This document shows, in pieces, positions 8,599 to 18,621 of a stretch of DNA of 64,000 nt. The notes below the pieces were generated by a model. The model was not told where the DNA came from. It searched no databases and saw nothing but the letters and a program-made list of their open reading frames with translations. Numbering within the stretch: the stretch's first letter is position 1; each line of letters opens with the position of its first letter. A program made the position numbers and the translations under genes. This stretch comes from Candidatus Dadabacteria bacterium (GTDB taxonomy: Bacteria; Desulfobacterota_D; UBA1144; Nemesobacterales; Nemesobacteraceae): positions 21,197-85,196 of the forward strand of contig JAJDTG010000021.1 of assembly GCA_022827275.1 (NCBI GenBank), given 5' to 3'.

Positions 8599-10389
8599 AT
8601 GGCGAAAGCAGAAGGCATAAGGTGGAATCTCTCGGATCTTTACGAAGGAATTTCCGACCCACGCGTGGAAAAGGATTTCGAGAAGATATCGGCGCGTGCC
8701 GACAGGTTTGAAAAAAAGTACAGGGGGAAGATAAAATCTCCTTTACTTACCGCGGGGAAGCTCGCGGGAGCGGTGAAAGAGCTTGAGCGCTTGTCGGAAG
8801 GAATCGGAAAGATACTTTCTTTTGCTCATCTTGTCTTCGCGGCCGACACGCGGGATCCTCAAAACGGCGCTTTTCGTTCATCAATGCAGCAGAAGGCGAC
8901 GGAAGTTCAGAAGAAGCTTATTTTCTTTTACGTTGAATGGGTTTCGGTTCCGAAAAAAAGAGCGAAGAAACTTCTTAATAACTCGAAACTTTCGGAGTAC
9001 AGGCATTTTCTCGAGCAGGAAAGACAGTACAGAGACCACACTCTTTCCGAAGCCGAGGAAAAAATACTTCAGGAAAAGTCAAACACCGGGCAAAGGGCGT
9101 TTTCAAGGCTTTTTGACGAGGTCGTGAACAATATCCAGTTTCGTGTGAGACTCTCCGGTAAGACCGAAAGGCTCAACCAATCCCATACCCTCTCGCTTCT
9201 TTACGATCCGGACAGAAAGAAAAGAAAGGCGGCTTGGTCCGGTCTCACAAAGGGACTTAAGGAGAATTCCCACGTACTTACCTACGTATTCAACACACTT
9301 GTAAACGACCACTCGATAAACGACAGGCTTAGAAGCTACGAGGATCCCATGTCGGCGCGTCACCTAAGCAACGAGATATCCCACGGTGCCGTTGAAGCTC
9401 TGCTTGAATCGTGCGAGCGGAACTTCGGATTCGTAAGCCGTTACTACGGACTCAAGGGAAAACTTCTCGGGTACCGCAGATTCTATGACTACGATCGCTA
9501 CGCCCCTTTGGGTTCGGAAAGGGAGCAGGTCCCATGGGACAAGGCAAAGGAAATCGTGCTTTCTTCGTTCGGTGAATTCTCATCCAAGATGAGAAAGACC
9601 GCGTCTTTGTTTTTCGAGAAAAACTGGATAGACGCCGAGCTTCGGGACGGGAAAAGAGGGGGCGCTTTCAGCCACGGCACGGTTCCCGGCGTGCACCCCT
9701 ATGTGTTTATGAACTACACCGGGAAACCGAGAGATGTAATGGTTCTGGCTCACGAGCTTGGTCACGGCGTGCACCAGTATCTTTCGAGACGACAGGGCTA
9801 TTTCCAGGCCCACACGCCTCTTACCACGGCTGAGACCGCAAGCGTCTTTGCGGAGATGCTTGTGTTTCACCGCCTCAAGGAGGAAGAACCGCAAAGGGAA
9901 GGCAGGCTGATTTTGGTAGCGGAGAAACTCGAGGACATAATGGCCACGGTTTTCAGACAGGCGGTGCTTACAAGGTTCGAGCAGAGCCTGCACCGCGAAA
10001 GGAGAGATCAGGGAGAGCTTACGACCGCAAGGATAAGCGAACTCTGGATCGAGGCTAACCGCGAGATGTTCGGAGATTCCGTAACCCTTACCGAAAACTA
10101 TTCTTACTGGTGGCTCTACATTCCTCATTTCATACACTCTCCCTTTTACTGCTACGCGTATTCCTTCGGGGAACTGCTCACCCTGGCTCTTTATGGAATG
10201 TTTTTGGAGCGGGGAAGATCTTTCGTGCCCGATTACATGGAACTTCTTCGGTCCGGGGGAAGCATCTCGCCCTCGGAGCTTCTCTCCAAAGTCGGGGTCG
10301 ATATAAACAATCCTGACTTTTGGCAGACTGGGCTTGACGTGATAGGTGCGATGGTGGATGAAGTTGAGGAACTTGCGGAGCAGTCCTGA
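8599..10389 (+). CDS. pepF: Oligoendopeptidase F (M3 family)
   Basis: 596 aa; zinc motif VLAHELGHGVHQYLS, TAETASVFAEML. Confidence 0.95.
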   Translation: MAKAEGIRWNLSDLYEGISDPRVEKDFEKISARADRFEKKYRGKIKSPLLTAGKLAGAVKELERLSEGIGKILSFAHLVFAADTRDPQNGAFRSSMQQKATEVQKKLIFFYVEWVSVPKKRAKKLLNNSKLSEYRHFLEQERQYRDHTLSEAEEKILQEKSNTGQRAFSRLFDEVVNNIQFRVRLSGKTERLNQSHTLSLLYDPDRKKRKAAWSGLTKGLKENSHVLTYVFNTLVNDHSINDRLRSYEDPMSARHLSNEISHGAVEALLESCERNFGFVSRYYGLKGKLLGYRRFYDYDRYAPLGSEREQVPWDKAKEIVLSSFGEFSSKMRKTASLFFEKNWIDAELRDGKRGGAFSHGTVPGVHPYVFMNYTGKPRDVMVLAHELGHGVHQYLSRRQGYFQAHTPLTTAETASVFAEMLVFHRLKEEEPQREGRLILVAEKLEDIMATVFRQAVLTRFEQSLHRERRDQGELTTARISELWIEANREMFGDSVTLTENYSYWWLYIPHFIHSPFYCYAYSFGELLTLALYGMFLERGRSFVPDYMELLRSGGSISPSELLSKVGVDINNPDFWQTGLDVIGAMVDEVEELAEQS

Positions 10390-10404
10390 CTCGGCTGAGG
10401 GTTT

Positions 10405-11250
10405 TTATTTGGAGTAGGAAGAAATTTTCTCGTATTCGCTTACTATCTTGCTCACAACCGAGTAGTGAACTGAGGCCGCGTCTGCAACCTCTCTCAGCGT
10501 GTAGTCCCCCGTAAGGTAGGTTTTCGCTATCGCTTCCTCCCTTGAGTGTCCGCTTCGCATGAAACCGTTTATCATGCCCGGTACGGGTTTTGTGAGCTGA
10601 TACCTGGGAATATCCTTTGACCGTAAATTCCTCTTAGTTTTTTCCTGCACGATCTCTATGAATTCATCATCGCCGAGATATATCTGCTTTCGGGTTTCCG
10701 AGATCACGTCACGATCGAGATTTTCTTGGAGGAATTCGTCAAAATCATCTATATCCGAGGAAAAGCCTTCTGAGAACCACTCAAGGTCTATGTACCCTGG
10801 CGCTTCATCTTTTCCGTAAACATATCTGCAACTGCTCCATTTGAACTGGTTGGAATGTTTTACGAATCCGGCTCGAAGGGGGAGAAGAAAAATGTGAGCC
10901 ATAAGCGGCAGAAGATATTTTTCCTTCTGGACAACTATGGATTTATATCTTCCCCGGAAAACGTGTCCGTCTGTGTCGTGCAACCTGTTTGAGCGCTGGG
11001 TGTAAACGCCGTTTAGTTGTCTTATGGCTTTTGAGAGGTTAGGCTCCGGGGTCTCGATGACCAAATGGTACCCGTCGGACATGAGGCAGTAGCCAAAGCA
11101 GCGGCATCCGAACCTTGCGCATACCCTCTCAAGAATTTCTATCCAGGCGTTGCCATCGGCTGAATGCTGAAAGACGCTCTGCCCCCTGTTTCCGACTGAG
11201 GAGACGTAATAAACGGCCCCTGCGTATTCCGGTCTTAATGGCCTTGCCAT
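10405..11250 (-). CDS. REP-associated-type Y1 tyrosine transposase (IS200-like, RAYT)
   Basis: 281 aa; MARPLRPEYAGAVYYVSSVGNRGQSVF, GYCLMSDGYHLVIETPEPNLSKAIRQLNGVYTQRSNR, GHVFRGRYKSIVVQKEKYLLPLMAHI; C-terminal HTH-like tail. Confidence 0.88.
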   Translation of the reverse strand: MARPLRPEYAGAVYYVSSVGNRGQSVFQHSADGNAWIEILERVCARFGCRCFGYCLMSDGYHLVIETPEPNLSKAIRQLNGVYTQRSNRLHDTDGHVFRGRYKSIVVQKEKYLLPLMAHIFLLPLRAGFVKHSNQFKWSSCRYVYGKDEAPGYIDLEWFSEGFSSDIDDFDEFLQENLDRDVISETRKQIYLGDDEFIEIVQEKTKRNLRSKDIPRYQLTKPVPGMINGFMRSGHSREEAIAKTYLTGDYTLREVADAASVHYSVVSKIVSEYEKISSYSK

Positions 11251-11314
11251 GAAGAAAATTATAGTGTGGATGAAAAACTATGTCAAGACCTGACCCCTAA
11301 GTCGGATTGTCTTC

Positions 11315-12319
11315 TCAAAGAGCAAGCGCTTTCATAGCAAAAGCTGTCTGTTCCCTCGAAGCGTTGTAGGGAAACATGAGAATGGGAAGATCGGAATTCT
11401 CGGCGAACTCCCTGAGCTTTGCTCTTCCCTCCTCCGGGGAACCGCTCACGGAAACAAGATCAAGCAGTTCATCACTTATGCTTTTTATAGCTTCCGCTCT
11501 GTTTTCCCGCCAGAGCTTTCTCGCTCTATCCGCTTCCTCCCCGAATCCGTAGCTGCTTACGAGTTTGTGGTAATAATCTCCCATGGAGCATACATAAAGG
11601 GCTACAAACTCCCTTACGATTTCTCTTGATTCGTTTCTGTTCTCGGAAACCATCGCCGGAAGAAACGGTGCCACAGTTATTTTTCTTCCGCCGGAAGCAA
11701 GTACCTTTTTTCTTTCGTTTATAAGGCTCGCGGGGCAGAGATAGGGAATCCAGCCGTCAGCAACCTGGGAGGTAAGCTCGATGTTTTTCGGTCCCATGGA
11801 CGCTATGTATATGGGAATCTCGCTTCTTTGGGGCTTAAAAAGGAGTTTGAAGTTTCTAAGCCTGAAAATCTCCCCCTCATATTCAACCCTTTTTCCCGCG
11901 AGTATCATCCTTACTATTTCGACACACTCAAGTGTTCGTTTCAGGGGCCGCTCAAATTTCATGCCGTGCCAGTATTCGTTTAGGTAAACGCTGCTTATCC
12001 CGAGTCCCAGGATTAATCTTTCCCCGCAGTACTCATCCAAGGTGGCCGCCGTCTGTGCTATAAGAGCCGGAGATCTGCTGTAAACGGAGATGATGCCGGT
12101 GGCCAGATTTATTCTTTCCGTGACTGATGCCATGTGGGATATCAAGGAAAATGCGTCCCGTCCCCACATTTCGGGAACCCAGATGGAGTGATAACCCAGA
12201 TCTTCTGCCAGTTTCGAAAAATATGTTAGATCGTCTTTTTTTACATCGGCCCAGTAGGGAACGACGATTCCGGTAAGAGACAATTGTTTCCTCCCAAATG
12301 CGGGTTTGCTCGGGTTCAT
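11315..12319 (-). CDS. LLM-class flavin-dependent oxidoreductase
   Basis: 334 aa luciferase-like TIM barrel: YHSIWVPEMWGRDAFSLISHMA, INLATGIISVYSRSPALIAQTAATLDE. Confidence 0.88.
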   Translation of the reverse strand: MNPSKPAFGRKQLSLTGIVVPYWADVKKDDLTYFSKLAEDLGYHSIWVPEMWGRDAFSLISHMASVTERINLATGIISVYSRSPALIAQTAATLDEYCGERLILGLGISSVYLNEYWHGMKFERPLKRTLECVEIVRMILAGKRVEYEGEIFRLRNFKLLFKPQRSEIPIYIASMGPKNIELTSQVADGWIPYLCPASLINERKKVLASGGRKITVAPFLPAMVSENRNESREIVREFVALYVCSMGDYYHKLVSSYGFGEEADRARKLWRENRAEAIKSISDELLDLVSVSGSPEEGRAKLREFAENSDLPILMFPYNASREQTAFAMKALAL

Positions 12320-12500
12320 TTTACTTGAGAGCGAAGATTGTGGGAAGCACAGAGCACTTAGGGCTCTTATTCCTGCTCCCGGATCTTGGTTTTACCGAGA
12401 CGCTTTTAACGTTCATCTGATAAGTTGGTTAGACTGTTCAGAGAATATCTGCCAGTTTGTCCTCGCAGAAGCACAATTTTTTACTACGGGAGTTAGCAAA

Positions 12501-13715
12501 ATGCGCAAGTTGCCCCCAAGGATGCAGACAAAGCTCTACAAGGAACATCTTTTTCCCGAAGAAACGAGGGAGATCAGGCAGAATGTGAGAGCCTTTGCGG
12601 AAAAAGAAGTCCTTCCGCTTGCTAGGGACATGGGGGAGGAAAGCGAGAGAAACGAGAATTTCCCCCGTGATCTTTTCAACAAAATGGCCGCAGAGGGGTT
12701 TTTCCGGATTCCGTATTCAAAAAAGGACGGGGGACTGGGTCTTTCCTACCCCGCGTGCGCAGCGGCGGTCATGGCAGAGGAGCTTGCCTACATAAGTGCA
12801 AGCGTTGCGGGAACGATAAACGCTCACTTTCTGCTTTCCGGAAAAACCTTGGCTATGGGGTCACCTCACATAAAGGAAAAATATCTCGCCGCGGCTCTTG
12901 ATGGAACCTCGGTGGCGTCATTCGCGATGACGGAGCCCCAGTCGGGTTCTGACGTAAGGACCGAATCTCTTGTAACGAAAGCCCGCAGGAAGGGCAAAAA
13001 ATACATTATAAACGGCCGCAAGCGTTACATAACTAACGCCGGGGTGGCTGATTTTGTGACTCTGCTGGCTTCAGCGGGGGACAAGTCCATAATGATAGTG
13101 GTTGATCTTGATTCGCCGGGCTGTTCCGTGAGCGCCCCGGATAAGAAACTCGGAAACAGGGGAGAGCTTACCTACGACATATACCTTGAAGACGTGGAGG
13201 TGCCCCGGGAAAACCTGATAGGAAAGGAAGGAGATGGCCTTCGGGTCGCCGTCAATTCCCTTCTTTACGGAAGGACAGGAATCGGGGCAAGCGGGGTCGG
13301 GATGGCACAGTCGGCGTTCGATGAGTGCGTGGAGTTCATGAACGAGAGGGAGGCTTTCGGGAAAAAGATAGCCGATTTTCAGTACTGGCAGTTTCTGCTG
13401 GCGCAGAGAGCCGTTGAGATAGAAAATGCCAGAAACCTCTATCTGAAGGCCGCACTCTGCCTTGACAATGGAGACCCTTTTCCGACTTTCGAGACATCCG
13501 CCGCCAAGTACTACGGTTCGGAGATAAGCGTTACCATGGCCCGCGACGCCGTTCAGATATTCGGAGGTCTCGGGCTTATGGTGGAACTTGCCCACGACTC
13601 CTCCACCTACAAGGTTGAGGAGATATACAGGGATTCCAAGGTCGGGGAGATATACGAAGGCACAAACGAGATACACAAGATGATAATAGCAAGATCGATT
13701 TTCGGAAGGAGGTAG
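12501..13715 (+). CDS. Acyl-CoA dehydrogenase (track start 12306 looks too far upstream)
   Basis: MRKLPPRMQTKLYKEHLFPEETREIRQNVRAFAEKEVLP; SFAMTEPQSGSDVRT, YITNAGVADF, QIFGGLG, YEGTNEI. Confidence 0.92.
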   Translation: MRKLPPRMQTKLYKEHLFPEETREIRQNVRAFAEKEVLPLARDMGEESERNENFPRDLFNKMAAEGFFRIPYSKKDGGLGLSYPACAAAVMAEELAYISASVAGTINAHFLLSGKTLAMGSPHIKEKYLAAALDGTSVASFAMTEPQSGSDVRTESLVTKARRKGKKYIINGRKRYITNAGVADFVTLLASAGDKSIMIVVDLDSPGCSVSAPDKKLGNRGELTYDIYLEDVEVPRENLIGKEGDGLRVAVNSLLYGRTGIGASGVGMAQSAFDECVEFMNEREAFGKKIADFQYWQFLLAQRAVEIENARNLYLKAALCLDNGDPFPTFETSAAKYYGSEISVTMARDAVQIFGGLGLMVELAHDSSTYKVEEIYRDSKVGEIYEGTNEIHKMIIARSIFGRR

Positions 13716-13851
13716 TTTTGCTTTGCAGTCAATAAATGCTAAAACCCAGGATAATGGAGTCTTGAAAAGCCCCTTTAATCACTTGTGGCGGGATATTGTG
13801 GTTAACACAAAAGAGATCTCCTCCGGGAGAAAGAAAGAAGCCAGGTCCGGG

Positions 13852-14352
13852 ATGCGCCTTATCTACGGAATTCACGGTACACCGTTTGGAAAATGTCTTA
13901 TCGGGGTCTGCGAAGAAGCTATATGTCATATGAGTTTTTTCCGCACCGATGCTGAAACCCACTTGGAAGAATTCAGGAAGGTATGGCAGAATCCGAAGAA
14001 TCGAAGGGATGACAAAGAGACGGCTGAAGTATTGCGAAACTTGCTGTTTTCCCCAGGAAGACGGCCGCCGGCGATACTGCTCCTTGGAACACGGTTTCAG
14101 CTCAAGGTATGGGAAAAGCTGATGGAGGTCCGGGAGGGTGAAACTTTGTCCTATTCAGAACTTGCGGAGTCCGCAGGAGTACCTACTGCCGTAAGGGCCG
14201 TCTCAAATGCCGTGGCGGGGAATCCGGTTGCTTATTTGGTGCCTTGCCACCGTATTATAGGAAAGGCGGGGGATCTTCACGGCTACCGCTGGGGGCTTGA
14301 CGTGAAAAGGGCGATTCTTGAATACGAAGGGGTTAATCTGGTTTCGCAGTGA
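13852..14352 (+). CDS. ogt: Methylated-DNA--[protein]-cysteine S-methyltransferase (start probably 13852)
   Basis: Active site YLVPCHRIIG; GETLSYSELAESAGVPTAVRAVSNAVAGNP. Confidence 0.88.
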   Translation: MRLIYGIHGTPFGKCLIGVCEEAICHMSFFRTDAETHLEEFRKVWQNPKNRRDDKETAEVLRNLLFSPGRRPPAILLLGTRFQLKVWEKLMEVREGETLSYSELAESAGVPTAVRAVSNAVAGNPVAYLVPCHRIIGKAGDLHGYRWGLDVKRAILEYEGVNLVSQ

Positions 14353-14376
14353 TGAATTAGGTCTGAGTTTGCGCGC

Positions 14377-15432
14377 TCAGCGAAGAGGCTCTTCCTTTGT
14401 CATGCAGTGTATAGCTCCAAATCCCCACACAAGGTCGACGCAGTCAATTCCCACTACATGTCTTGCGGGAAAAAGCTCCGACAGTATACCTAGCGCCTCG
14501 CGGTCTTTCGGATCGTTATAGATGGGAACGAGGACTTTTTCGTTTGAGACATAGAAATTGGCGTAAGTTGCCGGAAGCCTCTCGCCTTCAAAAAAAAGCG
14601 GTGAGGGCATTGGTAAGGGGACGATTTCAATTTTTCCTCCATCTTCGAGCCTTAGGTCCTGGAGCATCTCAAGGTTTTCGCGAAGCGGGCGGTAATTCGG
14701 GTCTCCAGCGCTGTTCTCAAAGCATAAGGCAACCGTGCTGGGATCCGTAAACCTGCATATATCGTCAACATGGCCGTTTGTATCATCTCCCTCTATGCCT
14801 CTGCTAAGCCAGAGAATGTTCGTTGCACCGAAATACTCGGAGAACATTGCATCGTAGTCGTTTTTCTCGAAAGAAGAATTCCTTACCTGTTTGTCCGCGC
14901 TTAGAAGACACTGCTTAGTCGTTATTAAGGAACCTTCTCCGTTTACGTCAATGCTTCCGCCTTCAAGAATGATTTTCTTTCCAAGACGTACAGGGGTTTC
15001 TAAGTCGAAACAAAGGGTCTCGGCCATAAACCCCGGAACCATGTCGTCGTTTTCCCAGTCTGTGTACTTAGCCCATCCGTTAAACCCGAAATCAAGGATG
15101 CTCAGTTTCCCGGAATCATCTCTTACGAAGAAAGGACCGGAATCCCGTATCCAGGACCTGTCTGTGGAGCACTCGTAGAACTCCACGTTGGCAAGATCAG
15201 TTAACCCTTCTCTGAGAAACCCCTCGGCCCGCTTTTGTGTTCCTCCAGGATCAACTATTATTTTCACCTTCTCTGATTCTGATAGGTGGCTTACAATTTC
15301 GCGGTAAACCCTCTTGATCCCCGAGAATCTTCCCGGCCAGTCGCTTATGTTCTGCGGCCACACAAGCCATGTGGCACCGTGAGGTTCCCATTCGGCCGGA
15401 AGTCTATAGCGCACCACCTGAGAATCACTCAA
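14377..15432 (-). CDS. aguA: Agmatine deiminase
   Basis: RYRLPAEWEPHGATWLVWPQN, WIRDSGPFFV, EGGSIDVNGEG, GDDTNGHVDDICRF, VWGFGAIHCMT. Confidence 0.93.
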   Translation of the reverse strand: MSDSQVVRYRLPAEWEPHGATWLVWPQNISDWPGRFSGIKRVYREIVSHLSESEKVKIIVDPGGTQKRAEGFLREGLTDLANVEFYECSTDRSWIRDSGPFFVRDDSGKLSILDFGFNGWAKYTDWENDDMVPGFMAETLCFDLETPVRLGKKIILEGGSIDVNGEGSLITTKQCLLSADKQVRNSSFEKNDYDAMFSEYFGATNILWLSRGIEGDDTNGHVDDICRFTDPSTVALCFENSAGDPNYRPLRENLEMLQDLRLEDGGKIEIVPLPMPSPLFFEGERLPATYANFYVSNEKVLVPIYNDPKDREALGILSELFPARHVVGIDCVDLVWGFGAIHCMTKEEPLR

Positions 15433-15434
15433 TT

Positions 15435-16331
15435 TCAGGTGCTGGGATTATTGTCTATAAACCTTTGCCGAAGCTCGGAGTAGGCATCAATTCTTCGGTC
15501 TCGAAGAAAGGGCCAGTTCCTTCTTGTTTCCTCAAGTTTCCGAAGATCGATCTCGGCCAGTATGATTTCCTCTCTCTTACCGGAAGCCTCGCAAATCACC
15601 GTTCCTTGGGGATCGCAAACAAAGGAATTTCCCCAGAAATTTATTCCTCCGCCGTTTTCTCCCGATTCCTCGAAACCTACTCTGTTCACGGCTGCGACAT
15701 AGATTCCGTTTGAGATTGCATGGGCGCGCTGAACAGTTTTCCATGCTTCAAGTTGAGTACTTTTCGAGCGTTCATTCTCATTCGTGCGCCACCCTATGGC
15801 GGTCGGATAGAAGATAATTTCCGCTCCCTTGAGCGAAGCTATACGCGCGGCTTCGGGATACCACTGATCCCAGCAGATAAGCGTGCCTATCTTTGCAAAG
15901 CCGGTTTCAAAGCACGAAAATCCCGTGTCTCCGGGAGCAAAATAGAACTTCTCGAAATAGCCTGGATCATCCGGTATGTGCATTTTTCTGTAGATGCCGG
16001 AAATCTCTCCGGCGGGATCGATCAGTACGAGGGAGTTGTGATATACTCCGGAAGCCCTCCTCTCAAAAAGTGGGCATATGATAAAAACTCCTCTTTTCTT
16101 CGCTTCTACGCACAATCTGTGCGTTGCCGGACCGGGGATGGGCTCTGCAAGGTCAAAACAGTTCGTGTCTTCCGACTGACAGAAGTATCTTGTTAGGAAA
16201 AGTTCCGGAAGGCAGACTATATTCACTCCAAGGGCCGAAGCCTTTCCTACGCTTGATATGGCTTCTTTTATGTTTTCTTCTCTTTCTTTGTGCGCACGAC
16301 TCTGAACAAGTGCGATTTTGAAAGCACTCAT
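15435..16331 (-). CDS. aguB: N-carbamoylputrescine amidohydrolase (nitrilase superfamily)
   Basis: LPELFLTRYFCQSED, YRKMHIPDDPGYFEKFYFAPGD, GTLICWDQWYPEAAR. Confidence 0.93.
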   Translation of the reverse strand: MSAFKIALVQSRAHKEREENIKEAISSVGKASALGVNIVCLPELFLTRYFCQSEDTNCFDLAEPIPGPATHRLCVEAKKRGVFIICPLFERRASGVYHNSLVLIDPAGEISGIYRKMHIPDDPGYFEKFYFAPGDTGFSCFETGFAKIGTLICWDQWYPEAARIASLKGAEIIFYPTAIGWRTNENERSKSTQLEAWKTVQRAHAISNGIYVAAVNRVGFEESGENGGGINFWGNSFVCDPQGTVICEASGKREEIILAEIDLRKLEETRRNWPFLRDRRIDAYSELRQRFIDNNPST

Positions 16332-16380
16332 ATAAATATGATAACTCCCCGTAACGGGATAATAAAGGAATGTGAACAGT

Positions 16381-16434
16381 CCGATCCGAGTGGGTAGCTC
16401 AAGCCTGATTGCGATGGCTACCCTTGATGATCGG
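16381..16434. repeat. Long imperfect inverted repeat in the gap between aguB and the 16474-17826 gene
   Basis: CCGATC-cgagt-GGGTAGC-(18 nt)-GCTACCC-ttgat-GATCGG: two perfect stems split by a symmetric 5x5 internal loop. Confidence 0.75.
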
Positions 16435-16473
16435 TCACTACGTTACTGCTGGAACTTTCAGAAGAATTCCTTG

Positions 16474-17826
16474 CTAGGTTCGCTTTCTCAGGAAAACGAC
16501 TGGGAACAAAACTGACGCTGCAAGTAGCAGGTTGAACAAAGCCGTATTATCCTGCCCGGCGGCGACCGCGCAACCTCCATCATTGTTTTCAGGTTCGGGA
16601 TAAACTCCGGAACCGAAGATATACATGAAGCGGCCGACAGGATCTTCATGATGACCAACATCTGCCGCTTCGATGTAACTTATCTTGTGTGAATTACCTG
16701 GAACCAAGCTGTTTTCCAGCCATTGCGGAGTTGGTTCATCGCCGGGGCGCAACCAATGATATTCGACAAAGTTCCCTTTTCCTTCTTTAGGAATCCCGTC
16801 TTCGGTTATAAAACTCCTAAGCAGCGTCGCGATATCCTTGTCTCTTTCCCCGTCAACCGGATTTGGATTCGGGTCCCTGAGCTTAAGATTCAGGCCGTTC
16901 AGTTCAGGGCTGTTTCCGTTTAGTATCACGGTGGCATCTTCATCCAGTTCCATGATGAAAACGTATACGCTGCCTTCCTTGAAATCTCCTTCCGAAAAAC
17001 AGGCGATTTTTTTCTGAAATTCCGTGTACCTTATAGAAGCCATATCATCAAACGTTATAGTCCTATCAGGGTCCTCTTTTCTCAACTCCTCCATCGCTTT
17101 TCTTCTACCATCCACCAGCATGTCCTGGGTGACGGAAATAATGCTTTTTACATACAGTTTAAGAAGCAACTTCTGCACATCCAGACTCTCCTCGTCTTCA
17201 ACATCACTGGCTGTGGTGTCGAGTTCGAGACCCGTGCAATCGGGTTCGATTATAGCAGAGTCTTCTTTGTCGTGATGAAAGCCCGCTATGACGATGAACT
17301 CTCCGTAGATTGTATCCACTTTCTCTCCGCAAGCCTGTCTGCTCTCTCCGCCGTATTCGTACCCTGCGCAGCCCCCTTCTTCGATTAATTTCCCTAGGGC
17401 ACCCCCGACCTGCGAACCTACGGCGCCGGGATCAACCACTTTACCATACAGTCCGGGATGTACCGGGTGATTATCTATGATATTAGCGGAGTTTATTACT
17501 ATGGAGTACATGTCATCTGCATCGTTGAAAACTCCCTTCTTTCTTAGCTCCTCGAAAAATGTCACCCAGAGACTTACCAGCTCTTTCTGTTCTTCCAGAG
17601 TGGGATTGGGATTATTGGCTCTTAATAACGGCCTGAAATGTTCAATTACATGGGAGAGAAATTCCCTCACCTCCGCTTCACTTGCGATATCGACATCTTC
17701 CGCCGCCTTATTGCTTTGACTCTCATCATGAGCTGAAGCTTCAATTCCGAACGAAAAAACAAACCCCAGCAAAAGAAATCCCAAGAGCATTCCGCGCGTT
17801 TTAACCTTCATCCTTTTCCTCCTCAC
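16474..17826 (-). CDS. Secreted Cache-like-domain protein with a C-terminal sorting signal (JDVT-CTERM-like)
   Basis: N-terminal signal; C-terminus GGCAVAAGQDNTALFNLLLAASVLFPVVFLRKRT (Gly-Gly-Cys motif + hydrophobic helix + basic end). Confidence 0.65.
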   Translation of the reverse strand: MRRKRMKVKTRGMLLGFLLLGFVFSFGIEASAHDESQSNKAAEDVDIASEAEVREFLSHVIEHFRPLLRANNPNPTLEEQKELVSLWVTFFEELRKKGVFNDADDMYSIVINSANIIDNHPVHPGLYGKVVDPGAVGSQVGGALGKLIEEGGCAGYEYGGESRQACGEKVDTIYGEFIVIAGFHHDKEDSAIIEPDCTGLELDTTASDVEDEESLDVQKLLLKLYVKSIISVTQDMLVDGRRKAMEELRKEDPDRTITFDDMASIRYTEFQKKIACFSEGDFKEGSVYVFIMELDEDATVILNGNSPELNGLNLKLRDPNPNPVDGERDKDIATLLRSFITEDGIPKEGKGNFVEYHWLRPGDEPTPQWLENSLVPGNSHKISYIEAADVGHHEDPVGRFMYIFGSGVYPEPENNDGGCAVAAGQDNTALFNLLLAASVLFPVVFLRKRT

Positions 17827-18009
17827 GCTTTAATATTCCATTTGGTGTTTTTAGGTTTTCTTCCCTAATTTTTGCGTTTGAACAAGAGTGACTCTAACTC
17901 CACTCACGCAAATATTATAACTTTACAAGGTTGATAGTAAAAGGTGAAAAATTTTTCTATCTGAAACTCTTTTAATTAGGCAAACTGGAGGCTGTAATTG
18001 TTTTTCTCG

Positions 18010-18621
18010 TTAACGTTGTGAAAGGGGTATGCGGATAACAACGCCACCCATAGTCTTGCCAAGCTTGAAATCGCTTCGCGGACTGTCTTTGTGATTGTTA
18101 TGGCAGTTAATGCACGCCGGAGCCACGGCAGCATCCGGGTAGACTGCCGTGAAGAATGTTTTTCCACCCAGTGTCTCTTTCGCGTAAAAGGGCTTCTGTC
18201 TCTCAGCTACCGCTTCAAGTCCTTGTTTTTCAACCTCGGTTTTAGGTGCGTTTTGCTTGTTAATCGGCCAGAGCGAAAGAAGGGAATAACTGAAAACGTT
18301 GGTTTTGTCCGAAGCCATTTTGGCTCCCATGCGGAACATCTGGGCCGGCAGTGGAAGTGCCTTGTCATCCTTCCAGTGCTCGCTTGCCTTGATAACTTTT
18401 TCTTCGTCCTGTAGACGATCGACTACTTCGCGGGTGTAGACGGTCCGGTCTGACTCTATTACGGCATAAAGTGCGTCGGCCATCATTCTGGGAGTGAAGA
18501 TGGTGCCGGATTCCTGATTGTCCCCGCTGCCACCACCACCACTGCCGCATCCTATTGCCAAGGCAGCCAAAAAAAACCCACCCAGTGTAAGTGCGCAGAC
18601 AGTTCTGGCTATAATCGTCAT
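18010..18621 (-). CDS. Lipoprotein with a DUF3365-like haem domain and one CxxCH
   Basis: LAALAIGCGSGGGG lipobox; PACINCHNNHKDSPRSDFKLGKTMGGVVIRIPL. Confidence 0.75.
   Translation of the reverse strand: MTIIARTVCALTLGGFFLAALAIGCGSGGGGSGDNQESGTIFTPRMMADALYAVIESDRTVYTREVVDRLQDEEKVIKASEHWKDDKALPLPAQMFRMGAKMASDKTNVFSYSLLSLWPINKQNAPKTEVEKQGLEAVAERQKPFYAKETLGGKTFFTAVYPDAAVAPACINCHNNHKDSPRSDFKLGKTMGGVVIRIPLSQR

Noticed and set aside
9580-10137. Long antisense ORF (185 aa) inside pepF
   Set aside because: Shadow ORF opposite a strong oligoendopeptidase gene; low-complexity-free but no recognisable domain. Same reasoning for 61428-62159 (-), 36592-37170 (-), 43652-44377 (+) and 49062-49715 (+).
12306-12500. 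N-terminal extension of the acyl-CoA dehydrogenase in the ORF track
   Set aside because: First ~65 residues lack family similarity; ATG at 12501 begins the recognisable region.
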